The position numbers and the translations under genes were made by a program. Shown piece by piece: positions 1 through 64,000 of a stretch of DNA of 64,000 nt. The notes under the pieces were generated by a model. It was not told the DNA's origin, did no database searches, and saw only the letters and a list, made by a program, of their open reading frames with translations. Numbering within the stretch: the stretch's first letter is position 1; the number at the start of each line of letters is the position of its first letter. Origin of the DNA: Apostichopus japonicus (Eukaryota > Echinodermata > Holothuroidea > Aspidochirotida > Stichopodidae); assembly GCF_037975245.1 (NCBI RefSeq), contig NC_092568.1:1118001-1182000 (forward strand). The letters are read 5' to 3'.

Positions 1-3000
1 GAGTGCAAATTTCACCAATATTCTTAGAATGCTTCACTTTCATCAGAATGGCCTCTCGAATATCTTTGAACAGATCTAGGCGATGTTTTTTTTAAAGACG
101 GTACGGAGGTTGGTGTTTGTGTGCTACGTGCAGGAAGGGGTCAGTGTTCATCACTACATCGTGCGAGTTTGAAGTAACTTGTTTTAAGAAAATGATATTT
201 ACAAATAAGTCTTACACTTAAGTGGGGTATTTGAAAACAATTTGAAGCAGTTCTTACCAAGTACTGCGAGGGTATCTTTAAATGCAAGACCATATAGCAC
301 TCAGCATGCCTTGGAAACATGTCACGTATAGGCACTTAAACCATTGTTACCACCAAATTGAGGATGGTACTGCCCTCCCCTCACTCACCCGTCCGTGCCA
401 CACTTGGTCTAAAATTGTAGTATGACTTCCTCTACCGTCTACCTCTACAGTCGTAAACTTTGATTTCATTCGATATCAAGTGCGCCCTCGTTACCTATTT
501 CTGCAAGTTTCTGATACCCAGCGGACCATTTTGTGCAGAGGCCAAACACATACCCCCTACAGATGAAGACCGAGTTAATAAAGATTTAGAAAGGACACAA
601 GCAGACCATTATAGGTGGCATTGCATTCGTCAAGGTCTGTTCAAAAGTTGATAAGATGGGAGCCATAATGTCAGAAACATTGTCAAAGACATCTTTCTCA
701 TTCTACATACACTTAGTGCTTCTTGATATGAATATCTATGGTCTAGCAAAAAATCTAATGCAGAAGTTTGCATGCTTATTGTTTAGGGTGGGAAGTCTAT
801 GCTTGGTGGAATGATGAGGGGTGGAGGGAGGGAGGGGGGAGGGGTTAATAGGAATGTGGAATCAATACATGTCACATGCATAGGATAAAAAGCAGCTGTC
901 CCCACATTTTGAAGTGAGTTCTGTTTCTGGCATCATTGCCTATTCTAACTAGAGATTCCCCAGCACAGCATTGCTGAATCATCCAGGTGGAATCCTTTGA
1001 ATTAGTAAAATGATAGCCAGTTAATCAAATCATCACACAAGTTTCTTTTGTATAATTCATAATCATTCAAGTAGCTTTGAGAAGACACAAAAACTATTGG
1101 ATACTACATGTAACATTTTTTTGTTTGTTGTGTTCTGATTTTGTTATTTCTCGTTTTCTGATTTCTTTTCAGCAGTATGAGTGTTGTACTAAGCCCTGAA
1201 GCTTCTTCCACTACTATGCTTTGAATTGACCTTAATTTAACATGTAGATTAGATTTTTGATTGAAACAAAAATGAAATGAAGTAACTTTCCTTACAAACA
1301 TTAGAAGACTGCTAAAACTGCCCACTTAAATCACCTGCTGGGTAGCTAGAAAAACAAAATTCTTCCGATAATGGGACTCACATCCCACTGGCTCTCTGAC
1401 CCCCCTTGACCCCTCCCTCCCACTCCTCCCTCCCCCACTTTTTGAAGACTCCCTAGGATCCTACATGTTGTGAATACAAAATCCATGCCAACTCCTCTCC
1501 TCTGTTCCATAGCACTTAAATAAAGGTGCAGCTCACTTATCACAATGAGCTTGAAAAGTTTGCTTGCTTGCCAAAAAAACCCCCAAAATGAACGACACAA
1601 AAATAAAGCAAGGGTCACTTGTTGCCAACAAATTTTATTTTGTTTTTGCATCAAATGGAAGAATCAAAAGTACAACCAAAATGAGATGGGAACAAATGCC
1701 ACAAATCATTTCTACATGATAGTTATTCTTACAAATCCCAAAACATCTCAAAAATTAAATGATCACTAGCAATATTAATATTAATAATAATAATTATAAT
1801 AATTAATCATAAAAAACAATGTTACTTACAGCAACACATATTTGTAAATTTTTTTCAATGTTCCATAAATTATTGTTGTTTTTCTTAATACTTTCACAGC
1901 AATACAAGAGTCTTTTATCATTAAGCAGAAGATTGATTACCAGACAACACGTAATGCCTCTCACCTTTGGTGCGAAAACAAAATTACCATTCACAATTAA
2001 AGGAAGAAAAAAAAAAAGAGATAATTTAAGCAAGGATTTATAGTATCAATTCTAAATCAAATCTGGATAGTCTCCCCCATCGTCTCCCCCCTCCCTCCCC
2101 CCAAAATATAAATAAATAAAAAAGCCTCAAATATATGCACTCAGGATTCTTAACACTAGGAAGTGCTATATGTCACGTTAAGATCCGCAACTGTGTTGAA
2201 TTTCTCCATAGAACAGAAATTTTTGCTAATGAGGCAAAAAGCGTTTTTGAACCATCGCTCTGAAGGGTTCTCCAGAAAACAACTCTTTATTTAAGATCAA
2301 TACAACAAATTAAAATCATAAATTCACATTCAAACACCATTTTGATGTAATATTTTATTCATATTTTTGCTTTATAAGGTGGGCAAATCAGTCCACACCC
2401 AAAGTCACTAATGGAATCACATTTAATGTGACTGCTTCAGGAGGGGCTCTCCAGTTCGAGAGCAGGAAATGTGAATTTGTGTTGTTTTATGTTGACGAAC
2501 TTGGTTGAATATGTTAAAATGCTGACACACTGTAGAATCCTGCCAAGTTTTGTAGACTCTTCGTACCCTGCTCAGGCATCTCAAAAGTGGGGAAAATAAT
2601 ACTATTAAAGGCGTTTACTTTGGAAAATACAAAGTCCATAAAGTTTTAAATGTTTTGAAGTTTATCCACAATGTTTTCAATAATGATAATTGATAATAAT
2701 AAAAAACAAACACTGGTATTAATACTAACATATAAAGATCAAATACTTGTTGAACTGATTTTAAACAAAAATAATATATAGTCTCCCATCCCAGCTTCCC
2801 ACAGAAATGGGATAGACAGGGCTTGGACCCATATGCTATTGGTGTCATAGCACATATGTACAGCAGGAAGATATAAAAAACCAACTACGTGCTTCTCTCA
2901 ACTATTGAAACGAAACAAGCGATATCAAAACACTGACTGGCTGCTCCGAGTTGCTCCTTTGAGCAACACTATCATCTTCGATAGATACACAGGTTGTACA

Positions 3001-6000
3001 AGTCATTTTTACATGAGTAATAAATTTACATTTTTTAAATACATTAATACAAAGAAACATAACTAAGAGGGAAGGAGAAGAAAAAAAAAGACAGAAAATA
3101 TATATGGACAATATTACAAATTTACGTACAACTTCACCTACTCGTATACTTCGAACTTTAAAAAAAAGAAAAAAAAAACTGTCTTCAAACAAATTCAGTT
3201 TTTATTAATTATTGCAAGCAAAAAACAACCAAGTTGTCTCGCTGTAACAAAGAAATTTTGGACCTTCAATGTTATCTGACAAGTCATAATATGTACTTGT
3301 CAATGCATTTCTCATTGGTATAAAGTCTCAGCTTTTTGATATTAAAACTTTCCATAATCTGTCCATGTGATAGACACCATTTTAAGTTCTCAAATCTGCA
3401 AAAAAATTCAACTTGGTGGTAGGGAGAGATGGTCTTCCACTATTGGCTTCTGACTTAAAACAATGTTTCACTGCAACTGATAGACTATTTAACATATGTA
3501 AAGGCTTCTTCAAAAAAAAATTCTCAAAAACTGCTGCACCCATCTCTCATCTTAAACTTTTCAAGACTTTGTAGCAGGCCTGCCCATGAAGTCTTTGCTT
3601 AAGCACCATAAATGAGGTAGCCATGTCATGGTATCATATTTATCTCTCTCAGACTAAAAACAATTTTATGTTCCACTCCTTACCCTGATCCACCCAGAGA
3701 AAGCAGTCAACCTTTGACATCAGGTTTTTCAAAGAAACACCGACTGAGTACAGGCCACAAAGCATATGGGACATTGTTGAGTTTAGCATCGATGACCAAT
3801 GCAGTATCATTATCCTAATCAATTTATTAAAAAGGCCTTTTCTGAAAGATTTCTACAAATCTCAAATTCTGTTGCCATTTGTCAGCGAATCGAAATAAAA
3901 TGCAGCCTTGTACCATCGTTTCTCCACTGGACGGAGTGAAAAATCACTGATCACAAAAAACAGCTAAAAATAGCAGTATTTTTAATACCAAACTTATTTT
4001 CTGTACATGCAAAGAAAAAATGTAGAATTTCAAGCGGATGAAATGATACTCTTCATTCAAAGATAATACTGCAGATGAAGAGTCGACTCCTTGCAATGTA
4101 TATGAAAGAGAAATAATTTGCTGATCCCAAATTTTTCCTTCTTTTTTTCCCTCCAGATTTCATGGACAATTTTTCCCTTTATCTAGCATCAAAAGTCAGC
4201 AGAGCGATAAAGCATGGAGAAGATGAGCATAGATACAACAACACCAAAAGGGCAGTCATAGATCAACAAACGTTTTGTTACAAATATTAAGAAAGAAATC
4301 CTTGTGGAGAATAGGGATGAAAAGGATGAACCACATATCTACTCAGACAACAAAGAAAACTGTTTCTATGCGATGAATAGACATTAATAAATATTCATGT
4401 GTGTTGACTTTTTGCAACAAAGTCGGCTAGTCCAAAGCTGATTATGATTGGTGAGTGTGCCACTAATACAATCTTAAACTTCCTGGTGGAAGTTGCTACA
4501 GACTAAACGTGGTTATTTACCGAGATGGCGTAAAAAGACCCCAACAACAACAGCAACCTCAAGCAGTGATGGAGCATGTGAAGACATAAAAGCCTCAAAT
4601 AGTGATTTCTGCTGTCACAAAAATGTAGCGATTCTTTGCTATTGGCTTAAAGTCCTACATGAATATTTATGGCATGAATGAAAGCTCAACTGAAGGTTGC
4701 GATGCTAACATTTCTATAGTATTTGCTACTCTCTCATGCTTATCACACTTTCTTTCATGGTTATCTTCAAGTAGGAACAGCATAAAATTTGCACAAAGCT
4801 GTTCAGAACAAATAGTATGTTAAACTTCCCAATGGAAATTGCCAGTTTCAGTGTTCAATGGACAGATTCAGTTATATGAATATGCATAACACAACACCTG
4901 CTAAGGTTTCAATTTCTTTTCTCCTATGGGAAACATGACATGTCTCCTCGAACCTGATGCTACGTATAATCTTACACAATGCATGTGAAATAGGCTATTA
5001 GAAGGTCAATAGGTCAAACGGCATGTGAGCTAAATGCTAACGAAACCAATTGGAGGATAGGGGAAACAGGTTTCCTGCCCTTGTGAAACTTTGAAGCTTG
5101 CTTAATGGTAGCTGAGGTATGCCATGCTATTTTTCTTTCTATCTTCTTCTTTTGAGCACTTTCCTTGTTAGCATTGAGAGAGTGAGGACTGGATAGGTGT
5201 ACTTTGACTGTGACTTAACCAGCTGACCGGTCTCCCTTCTCCTACTGAAACTATGACAAGGTGATTGTCCCTTACCATTCCCCCCTCTCCCTGCTGGTCC
5301 CTATTACCCACACCTCACCCCTCCCACCTTCTTTCAGGAAGATTCTGATCAGGCCATTGACAAACAATTGACTGGTGATATCAAGTGATAACAACATTCG
5401 TGCCATGGGGTCACACAGAGACTACACAACAATGATATTTTACTGAACATTTAAAACACTAATGTCAGCCAGGACGCTAAACACCTAAGATTCTGAAAAC
5501 TCAAACAGTTGAGTAAAACTGAAAAAAACTGTGAAAGGACTCGGACTAAACACAAAAAAATACTCCTGCATTTTTTGCTGTCGACAGAAGCGAAAGCTTA
5601 AAATGCAGACAGTATATATAGGATATGATAGCACACACAAGGCAACGCAAAATAATTGACTATCACTTGGCATCTAGTATTAAAACAACTCGACAATTCT
5701 TTCTAAAACTTGCTTTCAAACCAAAGCATCAAGATACAAGTTGGGCATCGATGCTAAAATGTTCAAAAAAAAACTTCTTGCAAAGTATTCTTTCCTTGAA
5801 AACATTTGGCATCCCTAGGATTCCTTATATATTCTATTCTTTAACTTCAACTTCAAGTTTCTTTTTTCACAGGAACAAAAGATTTCCTTCTACCCTATAC
5901 TTAATTAATTTGTTTTTCTCTTCCATTTTTTTTTTAATCTTTAAAACATAGCTTTCTTATTGGCACTACCACTCATTTCTTTGTTATTTCAAGGAGGGAT

Positions 6001-9000
6001 TAAAATGTTTCTTTTCACCAAAAAAGCCTGCTATTTCCTTTTGACTGATCATGCATTTTGACAAAACTACACAAACACAATTACCAAGTACTGTACAGAG
6101 TAATGAATGGCTAAACATGCATATCGATAAAAACAAATGGAGGGTGATATTAAACAGGATGAAATTTGGACATGAAAAACTCACAGTGAAGGATTATTTT
6201 CATTCAGGTTGCATTAATTTATCCAATAGGTTGCCTATTCCAACAATACTTATCTTTTGAGATGGGAAGTATAACAACCCCCCACCCTCCCCCCCCCCCC
6301 AGATTTGCCCATATGTGGGAACAACTGGCATGAGTGTGTTTCAATGTGCACAAATGCTACTACATATATAAAACATGGTAACAACATATTTCTCTTAATC
6401 TTTCTAATTACAGTTAGGCTCAATTCCTCTGGTATGTTTGTGCAGTAGGCTAGCAATTATATGACATTGTGATATACCTTCAAAGGGCAAATTCTTTCAC
6501 ACTGTAAGAGTATTATCACTGTTCATAACCAAATCACTAAAGGGTATTGATGCTACAACATTATCATTCTTTTCTGAACAGACAAGATACTTTTATGATG
6601 TATCCTGACATGTCTTCACAAAATCCCCCATCTCTGAAAAATTGTCCAGAGTCTGTTTTAAAACTAATAACCTGTCCTAAATTAGCAACGTTCTAATACT
6701 TTGAAAAGTTTCAGAAGCATACATAGACTCCAGCCAATGAATATCAAAAACTCTGAGAGACACTTACTGAAGATGAAAAACTTGTTTTTTTTTTAAATTC
6801 TATATTTTCTGTTGATTGTCATGACTCATGATGCTCTCAGTGGGTGATGTATTATGATACTGCAGCTGCTTGATTCGACATTAAAATATAAACACTTATT
6901 GCAACGCAAGATTGACAGTGATAGTAGTACACAGCACAGAGTTTACCCATACTCACAACATATTACTGACTCTGTTTAACATATCCTTTATCCTGCTCCC
7001 TATGGAGATGAAGAGAGAAAGATGAATAGATGAAGTTAATGGTGTTAGTCTCAGAACAAACCAGCTTACCAAAAATTTGCCTCCTACCTTTCTCAAATCT
7101 CCCAGCCATCTCCTAAATTCTACCAATTCTTTAAAGACTGTGATATCTAATATTTCTTTGACAAAATTGTTTTAAGCTAAACTTAAAGGGTCAAAAACAA
7201 ATGTACTTTCAACAATTTTAGGTTTCGGGAAAGTCTGCATTAATGGAAGGTTACCTCTACACTCTATCTCAACAATTCTATCGATCTTTCGCCCAATTTG
7301 AAGCTGGGAAGTTCTTAATCCTTTGAATATATTCAGATCACATTCGGTCTTCACTTCAAGCAAGAAACACAAAAAGGTGAAGTTTTTTTGTTTATCAAGA
7401 ATGCAAATTCATTGAGTAATGCATATTCATTAAACTGAGTAATTCATATTCATAAGACTGTGACAGACACTTCATTGTGTTACAAATGTAACGCTTGGCT
7501 TGCATGCTTGATTGTATTAAGTATAGTCAATGTGTATTGGACTACATGTTTAAATACCTGTTGCAAATTAGGCAAAAGAGAGAGAAACACAAAATTAAAA
7601 TTCTTGGAAACATCAAGAAATTACCAAAATTGCAAACTAGTACTTCAACAGAAAAAGACTCTCCATGATTGTAGTCAGGACAAAGCAATATGAAGGACAA
7701 TATTTTAAAGTTTACTAGTCAAAAACAACACTTCCACTCATGAAATTGAAATAATTAATTAACATTAATTAACTTATGAAACCAAAAAAGAAAGAAATAC
7801 CCTCAAGTGTCAAACATAATATATTTAAAAATGAGTAAATATTGTCCCTTCTAATAATAACATATAAACCAAATCAAAATTTTCATGGCAAGGCATTAAA
7901 TGTATAAAGCCAGAAAAGAAAAAAAATAACAACACATTAATAAGCCTATCAAAGGTCATATTTCATTGTTTCCAAACAAATTCTTCTACCAAAAGACACT
8001 TTTCAAAGTTCTTAATAAATCAATGAAATTACTCTTTTATGTTAAAACAATCACAGGGAAAAGTGTTTCTGTAAGCAAAAGTTAAACTATTTCGACACAA
8101 TCGCAAATAGCCAAACACACATTTTGATACTTGACTGAAGTCACAAAGTCTCTAGCATATTTATGAACTCATTACGGGCAGCTCCAGAAGAATGCAACAA
8201 ATACATGAAGTTTTCTAATGAAAACTTCTAATGGGCATTATTGTATGTCTGTGATGTTTTTCTTAATGTCTCACTTTGTTGTTGTTTAAAGAAGAAAAAA
8301 GTATTCACAATCCAATCTCAAGTTTCCTCTTTCCTCTATTATTAAATATGAATTTCACATTTACTTACTGTCTCTGAATTTCACATTTATGTCCTGTCTC
8401 TGAATTTCACATTTAATTTCGGCTTCTGACATTGTTATAGCACTTTGTATTCTGTGTAATAAGCTCTGTACATTCGCATTTGTCAAATGTTAGGATCGAA
8501 TTCACGCTCACTGAGCCTTTGCTAAGCATAAAACCTTTTTGTAATCCTTCCCTTTTTCTTTCTTGACGGAACAAGTCCAATGTTATTCAGAAAAGATACT
8601 ATAGTATTGGTGGTTTTGACAAATCAAGTCCATGTTAATATTCAGAGGTAAGATTAGCCAATGTTAGCATTCATTACCGAAACCTTATGTAAATCAGGGT
8701 GAAAGGGTTGTTTTTTTAATAATAATTTGCTTTCTGCTGCATTAGTCATTTTTCTCTCTTCTTGTTTTCCGTCCTTACAGGTTTTTGCTTGAAATATTAA
8801 AAGCAATAAATACAGAACAGAACCTGATTACAGGGGTTATAGGAGCTGAAAGGAGTCAAAAATAAATAAAGGATGGAACACTTTTTAATATTAAAGTAGT
8901 ATATAAAAGGGTATTTTCATGCAGTACAAAGGATTGCATTTAAAATTAATTCCAAAACATAATACATTGAAAAAAGTGCACACATTCCACTGTTAAATAA

Positions 9001-9023
9001 AAACTGGAATAATCGAAATAAAT
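1..9023. other. 3' flank, no supported gene
   Basis: The 9 kb downstream of the MRCK stop is AT-rich unique sequence with short homopolymers and a few G-rich or C-rich patches (about 800-845, 1395-1440, 2075-2105, 6280-6300). Only short chance frames exist, with no domain resemblance or exon-like splice pairs. Part of it may be distal 3' UTR, but I see no decisive polyadenylation signal. Confidence 0.5.
8351..8418. repeat. 26-bp minisatellite, about 2.7 copies
   Basis: The unit begins GAATTTCACATTTA and ends CTGTCTCT. It occurs twice with small changes and a third time in part. Confidence 0.7.
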
Positions 9024-9397
9024 TCAGGAACAGTTTTCTACAAGAGAGGAGGACATCACTGCACAGACAGGGTTAACATGTTCAGAGACTGGCAGAGGAA
9101 ACATATTCATCTCGGGAGGATCGGCTGAGAGCGGGACTGTTTCCGAGATGAATGTGAGGAAAAACTTGACGATGACTGGGATGAGATGGAGAGAAGTGGA
9201 CGGAGAGGACGACCTCCAGAAGCAGGTCATGAATCTATTACAGACAGAGGATATGACCTTCGACCTCTGTGAGCTAAGCCGAAAAATGACATCTATGGAG
9301 TACTAAAGCCTTCTTCCTCTTTTAGTGTCCCGTGGCCGTGATCCAAATGAAATGGCTAGATAACACACATGACATGACGTGACCAGAACATAAAAGG
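9024..9397 (-). other. Putative proximal 3' UTR of MRCK with a stem-loop
   Basis: This sequence directly follows the inferred stop codon. It is more GC-rich than the flanks. It carries an exact 11-base inverted repeat (ATTCATCTCGG at 9105-9115 and its complement at 9143-9153) around a 27-base loop. A 68-codon open frame here has no family resemblance and is not called. Confidence 0.4.
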
Positions 9398-60059
<50,662 letters not shown>

Positions 60060-60156
60060 TTAAAAATGATTCTCCTTACCAAATGAAAACTGACGATAAA
60101 CTTGGTCTGGGACGAGCAAAGGCTGGAGGAGCCCGCAAAGGTAGCCACCACAATGG

Positions 60157-62640
60157 GAGTTTTTTTAAACTTTGGGATCTCAAGTAGTAAACTGAACATG
60201 ACACAGAGCAGATAATAGTGCAGTAGGTGTGAGGGGACAGGAAGTGAGAGGTGGTGATGTATATTTTCATACTGTTTTCAACTTTGTGATCTCAAGTAGT
60301 AAACTGAACATGACACAGAGCAGATAATAGTGCAATAGTTGTGAGGGAACAGGAAAGTGAGAGGTTGTGATGTATATTTTCATACTGTTTTCAACTTTGT
60401 GATCTCAAGTAGTAAACTGAACATGACACAGAGCAGATAATAGTGCAATAGTTGTGAGGGAACAGGAAAGTGAGAGGTTGTGATGTATATTTTCATACTG
60501 TTTTTAAACTTTGGGATCTCAAGTAGTAAACTGAACATGACATAGAGCAGATAATAGTGCAATAGGTGTGAGGGGACAGGAAGTGGGAGGTGGTGATGTA
60601 TATTTTCATACTGTTTTTAAACTTTGGGATCTCAAGTATTAAACTGAGAATGACACAGAGCAGATAATAGTGCAATAGTTGTGAGGGAACAGGAAAGTGA
60701 GAGGTTGTGATGTATATTTTCATACTGTTTTTAAACTTTGGGATCTCAAGTATTAAACTGAGAATGACACAGAGCAGATAATAGTGCAATAGGTGTGAGG
60801 GGACAGGAAGTGGGAGGTGGTGATGTATATTTTCATACTGTTTTTAAACTTTGGGATCTCAAGTAGTAAACTGAACATGACATAGAGCAGATAATAGTGC
60901 AGTAGGTGTGAGGGGACAGGAAGTGAGAGGTGGTGATGTATATTTTCATACTGTTTTCAACTTTGGGAACTCAAGTATTAAACAGAATGACACAGAGCAG
61001 ATAATAGTGCAATAGGTGTGAGGGGACAGGAAGTGGGAGGTGGTGATGTATATTTTCATACTGTTTTTAAACTTTGGGATCTCAAGTATTAAACTGAGAA
61101 TGACACAGAGCAGATAATAGTGCAATAGGTGTGAGGGGACAGGAAGTGGGAGGTGGTGATGTATATTTTCATACTGTTTTTAAACTTTGGGATCTCAAGT
61201 ATTAAACTGAGAATGACACAGAGCAGATAATAGTGCAATAGTTGTGAGGGAACAGGAAAGTGAGAGGTTGTGATGTATATTTTCATACTGTTTTTAAACT
61301 TTGGGATCTCAAGTATTAAACTGAGAATGACACAGAGCAGATAATAGTGCAATAGGTGTGAGGGGACAGGAAGTGAGAGGTGGTGATGTATATTTTCATA
61401 CTGTTTTCAACTTTGGGAACTCAAGTATTAAACTGAGAATGACACAGAGCAGATAATAGTGCAATAGTTGTGAGGGAACAGGAAAGTGAGAGGTGGTGAT
61501 GTATATTTTCATACTGTTTTTAAACTTTGGGATCTCAAGTATTAAACTGAGAATGACACAGAGCAGATAATAGTGCAATAGGTGTGAGGGGACAGGAAGT
61601 GAGAGGTGGTGATGTATATTTTCATACTGTTTTCAACTTTGGGAACTCAAGTATTAAACTGAGAATGACACAGAGCAGATAATAGTGCAATAGTTGTGAG
61701 GGAACAGGAAAGTGAGAGGTGGTGATGTATATTTTCATACTGTTTTTAAACTTTGGGATCTCAAGTATTAAACTGAGAATGACACAGAGCAGATAATAGT
61801 GCAATAGGTGTGAGGGGACAGGAAGTGGGAGGTGGTGATGTATATTTTCATACTGTTTTTAAACTTTGGGATCTCAAGTAGTAAACTGAACATGACATAG
61901 AGCAGATAATAGTGCAGTAGGTGTGAGGGGACAGGAAGTGAGAGGTGGTGATGTATATTTTCATACTGTTTTCAACTTTGGGAACTCAAGTATTAAACTG
62001 AGAATGACACAGAGCAGATAATAGTGCAATAGGTGTGAGGGGACAGGAAGTGGGAGGTGGTGATGTATATTTTCATACTGTTTTTAAACTTTGGGATCTT
62101 AAGTATTAAACTGAGAATGACACAGAGCAGATAATAGTGCAATAGGTGTGAGGGGACAGGAAGTGGGAGGTGGTGATGTATATTTTCATACTGTTTTTAA
62201 ACTTTGGGATCTTAAGTATTAAACTGAGAATGACACAGAGCAGATAATAGTGCAGTAGGTGTGAGGGGACAGGAAGTGAGAGGTGGTGATGTATATTTTC
62301 ATACTGTTTTCAACTTTGGGAACTCAAGTATTAAACTGAGAATGACACAGAGCAGATAATAGTGCAGTAGGTGTGAGGGGACAGGAAGTGAGAGGTGGTG
62401 ATGTATATTTTCATACTGTTTTCAACTTTGGGAACTCAAGTATTAAACTGAGAATGACACAGAGCAGATAATAGTGCAGTAGGTGTGAGGGGACAGGAAG
62501 TGAGAGGTGGTGATGTATATTTTCATACTGTTTTCAACTTTGGGAACTCAAGTATTAAACTGAGAATGACACAGAGCAGATAATAGTGCAATAGGTGTGA
62601 GGGGACAGGAAGTGAGAGGTGGTGATGTATATTTTCATAC
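60157..62640. repeat. 113-bp minisatellite, about 22 copies
   Basis: Head-to-tail units contain GATGTATATTTTCATACTG, ACTTTGGGATCTCAAGTA and GACACAGAGCAGATAATAG. Sequence variants (GGTGTGAGGGGACAGGAAG versus GTTGTGAGGGAACAGGAAAG; TTTTTAAAC versus TTTTCAAC) are shuffled along the array. It starts about 130 bases upstream (on the transcript) of the kinase exon. Open frames in it are repeat artefacts. Confidence 0.97.
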
Positions 62641-64000
62641 AACAAATGGATAGGAAGCATATCAGAACATATTTTACTTGAAAAATCTTCAATCACTTAC
62701 AAAATGAAACTTTAATATTAAAGTGTTGGAGAATCATAACATTTGTCCACTGCAAACCAGGCATTATGAAAGAATTATTACCTCAAATTTATAGAAAGAT
62801 TTCACAGGGAGAGAAAGGGGAGGGTGGGGGGGGGTAATGGAAAGGAAAGCAGACCAACACACAGTAGGAAACAGACTACATATTTCAGGAAATATTTTCA
62901 CAGATTAGCATGGCTTTACACTACTCTTGTGCTATCCTATTAGCATAAAACATCACCCTCCCCCCCCCCCATATGTGTTTTCTACAACTTTCACGATAAG
63001 TCTATAGCTTTCCTCTAACAAAATGATGAAACATTCCTCCTCATAATACGGACTAAACATATTTAGTTAATACTCAGAATTTAGTATAGTTGTGATCAGA
63101 ACAACTTCACAGTACATAGCTACTGCTACTGTAGTGATGTCAGTCAAATAACCATAGATAATTTTTTTCTCTTTAACATCAGGAATAAGTAGCTTTTAAA
63201 AGTTTCAACTAACAGAAATTTTAGGTTTTACTAAATTCAAATTTATCATGTGATTTGGAAGTTTGCCCGAAGTGGGAAATGGAAATTGACAATCTCTCTC
63301 ATATTATAATCCTACCACCCACCACCTCCAAACCCCCACCACCTCCAAACCCCCACCACCTCCAAACCCCCCCCACCACACACAGGCATACAAATACACC
63401 CAATGGAACAAACCACAAACAAATCACTCAACTAGTAAAGTAGATACCACCTGACAAATTTTCTTACACTAGATAGTGTGTCATCTATAGTATTAACTTT
63501 CTCCCACACTCCAGTTTTTCGCCAAATACTCACGGATCTTAACAAACATACCACCTAATTTTCATAGTCAATGCATGTGTTCTCACACCGCTAAGCAGCA
63601 AGTTTTTCGTCGTTTGGGTCGCATCGACGTGATGTCACAGATCCCATATTAAAACTGAGAGTCCGATTTGCACTTGACACCTTATGCTTGGTTAACTTCC
63701 CTCCTCAATACGGGCAGCCATTTTAGTTTACCTCCCAGCTCAGGTTAATGGATTATTGATTTTACTACATTTCTGCCGGATTCTATTTCTACCTAGGACG
63801 TGCGGTTTTACTCAAGGTCACGGCAAACTGTACGGTTTATTGGCCTACTTAGCAAAGCCTGTCCTTTCTTCCCCTGACTGTATTTGGTAATTGTATTTCC
63901 TATTTCAATTTTTCAATTTTAAGGACATTTTGTTTCTGAATGAACCTTTACGTAGATAAACACTTAATTATTCATTTTTCGTTCTTTTTTTTCTTTTTTC
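62641..64000. other. Intron sequence upstream of the kinase exon, no exon seen
   Basis: AT-rich sequence with C and G runs and a 17-bp CCACCACCTCCAAACCC minisatellite. I looked for the next kinase exon (DFG/APE region) on the minus strand and did not find it, so it lies beyond 64000. Confidence 0.6.
63316..63376. repeat. 17-bp C-rich minisatellite, about 3 copies
   Basis: The unit CCACCACCTCCAAACCC is repeated three times and then runs into poly-C. Confidence 0.9.

Noticed and set aside
9024-9230. Possible extra terminal exon of MRCK after TGTAATAG
   Set aside because: Joining exon 31 or the internal donor of exon 32 to this acceptor gives an immediate stop, so it is better read as 3' UTR.
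60380-61804. Several 60-98 codon minus-strand frames beginning MHYYLLCVILS
   Set aside because: They are translations of the 113/114-bp minisatellite, recur in every unit and have no independent support.

Overview
The window is a piece of animal nuclear genome. It is AT-rich and full of microsatellites, long C or G runs, minisatellites and short inverted-repeat transposons, and its only recognisable gene is split into many small exons. The gene content and repeat style suggest a marine invertebrate. An echinoderm such as a sea cucumber is my guess, but nothing in the window proves the taxon.

One gene dominates: the invertebrate orthologue of the Cdc42-binding kinase MRCK (CDC42BPA/CDC42BPB; Drosophila gek), on the minus strand. 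I traced 32 coding exons by hand from 60023 down to 9398. Every junction is a canonical GT-AG pair, all phases agree, and the exons total 4365 nt (1454 residues plus a stop). The protein runs: C-terminal part of the kinase lobe (first residues A-M-E-E-G-K-G), AGC-kinase tail with hydrophobic motif FVGFTF, a long coiled coil, a proline-rich linker, an intact C1 zinc finger, a PH domain, a CNH domain, a CRIB motif, and a Ser/Pro-rich tail. The start codon and the N-terminal kinase exons (glycine loop, HRD, DFG) lie to the right, beyond 64000. Residue numbers in the entries count from the first residue of the first exon in the window.

Layout: 1-9397, 3' UTR and 3' flank with no supported gene. 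9398-14455, the two last coding exons separated by a 4.7-kb intron. 15959-25414, CRIB, CNH, PH and C1 exons. 26212-40364, linker and coiled-coil exons. 45406-46575, kinase tail exons. 46576-59879, a 13.3-kb intron carrying most of the transposon-like elements. 59880-60023, the kinase exon. 60024-64000, an intron with a 2.5-kb minisatellite of 113-bp units. Introns longer than 300 bases not listed separately show only simple repeats or unique non-coding sequence.

I found no prokaryotic-type system, CRISPR, tRNA or rRNA. The most unusual structures are two intronic tandem arrays made from copies of an exon edge, one carrying the 3' splice site of exon 5 and one the 5' splice site of exon 9. Others are a roughly 200-bp palindrome, two hAT-like elements with perfect 8-bp target duplications, an element whose inverted termini carry outward-facing donor-like sites, and a CT microsatellite that forms the polypyrimidine tract of a CNH exon.
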